A stretch of 5,914 nucleotides of DNA from Deferribacteres bacterium (GTDB taxonomy: Bacteria > Nitrospirota > Thermodesulfovibrionia > UBA6902), in contig JAUVPO010000125.1 in the NCBI GenBank assembly GCA_030598625.1, positions 1 to 5,914 on the forward strand. Direction: 5' to 3'. The notes under the pieces were generated by a model that made no database searches, was not told where the DNA came from, and saw only the letters and a list, made by a program, of their open reading frames with translations. This document shows positions 5,468 through 5,914 of the stretch, piece by piece. A program made the translations under genes and the position numbers. How positions within the stretch are numbered: position 1 is the first letter of the stretch; each line of letters begins with the position of its first letter.

Positions 5468-5914
5468 ATGCTCGGGAAATTGTCAGGAATTCTGTCATTG
5501 ATGTTAATCTTGATTTTTATGCAACACGGCAATCCTTCAGCAGGCGGACTGGAAAAAGCTACTTTTGCAGGAGGCTGTTTCTGGTGCATGGAGCCGCCGT
5601 TTGAAAAGCTGGAGGGCGTTAAAGAAGTTATTTCCGGGTATACGGGCGGACTCAAGGCAGACCCCACGTATGAAGAGGTCTCCGCAGGGAAGACCGGACA
5701 TGTTGAGACCGTACGTATTGTTTACGATCCTATGAAGGTTACTTTTCCGGAACTTCTCGATGTGTTCTGGAGACAGATTAATCCTACTGACGCGGACGGA
5801 CAGTTTGCAGACCGGGGCTCTCAGTACGGTACGGCGATTTTTTATCACTCCGAAGAACAGAGAAAACTCGCGGAGAAATCAAGAGACAAACTCGACAGAT
5901 CAGGAATATATAAG
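5468..5914 (+). CDS. msrA: Peptide-methionine (S)-S-oxide reductase MsrA, exported, truncated by window end
   Basis: MsrA reduces the S-epimer of methionine sulfoxide in proteins and free methionine. 149 residues are present, with no stop before the window ends. Seen: the active-site GCFWC at 36-40 with catalytic Cys37 (a true TGT, not Sec), GYTGG at 57-61, TGHVETVRIVYDP at about 76-88, and INPTDADGQFADRGSQYGTAIFYH, the version found in many MsrA/MsrB-type proteins. The N-terminus reads MLGKLSGILSLMLILIFMQ followed by HGNPSAGG: a short basic n-region, a hydrophobic core and a small-residue end, so export to the periplasm is likely. The ribosome binding site is weak at all candidate starts: ATG 5444 has AGAG nearby but puts a second hydrophobic patch before the signal; 5501 and 5519 shorten it. 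I chose 5468 because it gives the most normal signal peptide. It is divergent from the selenopeptide operon and may share its control region. Confidence 0.92.
   Translation, partial: MLGKLSGILSLMLILIFMQHGNPSAGGLEKATFAGGCFWCMEPPFEKLEGVKEVISGYTGGLKADPTYEEVSAGKTGHVETVRIVYDPMKVTFPELLDVFWRQINPTDADGQFADRGSQYGTAIFYHSEEQRKLAEKSRDKLDRSGIYK

Noticed and set aside
5371..5604. Plus-strand 77-codon frame overlapping the msrA start
   Set aside because: It is out of frame with MsrA, whose GCFWC and GYTGG motifs fix the coding frame. No ribosome binding site or recognisable motif.
1..5914. CRISPR array, tRNA or rRNA genes
   Set aside because: No regularly spaced repeats, no cloverleaf with a TTCGA-type arm and no rRNA-like stretch were seen on either strand.

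Overview
The window holds one long minus-strand gene cluster (about 5344 down to 267) and, divergent from it at the right edge, the start of a plus-strand msrA gene that runs off the window. Base composition is moderate by eye. The gene content points to an anaerobic bacterium: a 2-oxoacid:ferredoxin oxidoreductase, a rubrerythrin-type diiron protein, a radical SAM/SPASM enzyme and probable selenocysteine use. An anaerobe of the Desulfobacterota or Nitrospirota kind would fit, but nothing here fixes the phylum.

Layout, in the direction of minus-strand transcription. 5345-5467 is the divergent control region, with a perfect 6+6 bp inverted repeat. 5344-5222 is a very small gene behind a near-ideal ribosome binding site. 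Its frame continues through two in-frame TGA codons to a TAA, and just after the TAA lies a 6-bp hairpin with a GGUCA loop that closely resembles a bacterial SECIS element. Read with selenocysteine (U), the 40-residue peptide ends TCLKUKGUKS, so Cys, Sec and Sec sit exactly three residues apart. A strong hairpin (5146-5176) separates it from a radical SAM/SPASM protein (5127-4084). Then come a cytoplasmic YceI-family protein (4062-3535), a 59-residue protein of unknown function (3493-3314), a ferritin-like diiron protein (3305-2832), and the fused gamma-alpha (2832-1102) and beta (1118-267) subunits of a 2-oxoacid:ferredoxin oxidoreductase. Positions 1-266 hold no gene I can support.

The last three genes are packed with overlaps of 1 and 17 nt, and the earlier gaps are 8 to 41 nt except at the intergenic hairpin, so co-transcription is likely. 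My reading is that the top of the operon is a small peptide-modification system: a selenocysteine-containing precursor and its radical SAM/SPASM maturase. It is coupled to low-potential electron supply (the oxidoreductase makes reduced ferredoxin), a peroxide-type diiron protein and, divergently, methionine sulfoxide repair. Radical SAM-modified selenopeptides have been predicted before (the SbtA/SbtM nomenclature, recalled from memory). I cannot tell without a search whether this peptide belongs to that family or is a new one. A standard gene caller would miss the peptide, or call only a 34-residue stub ending at the first TGA.
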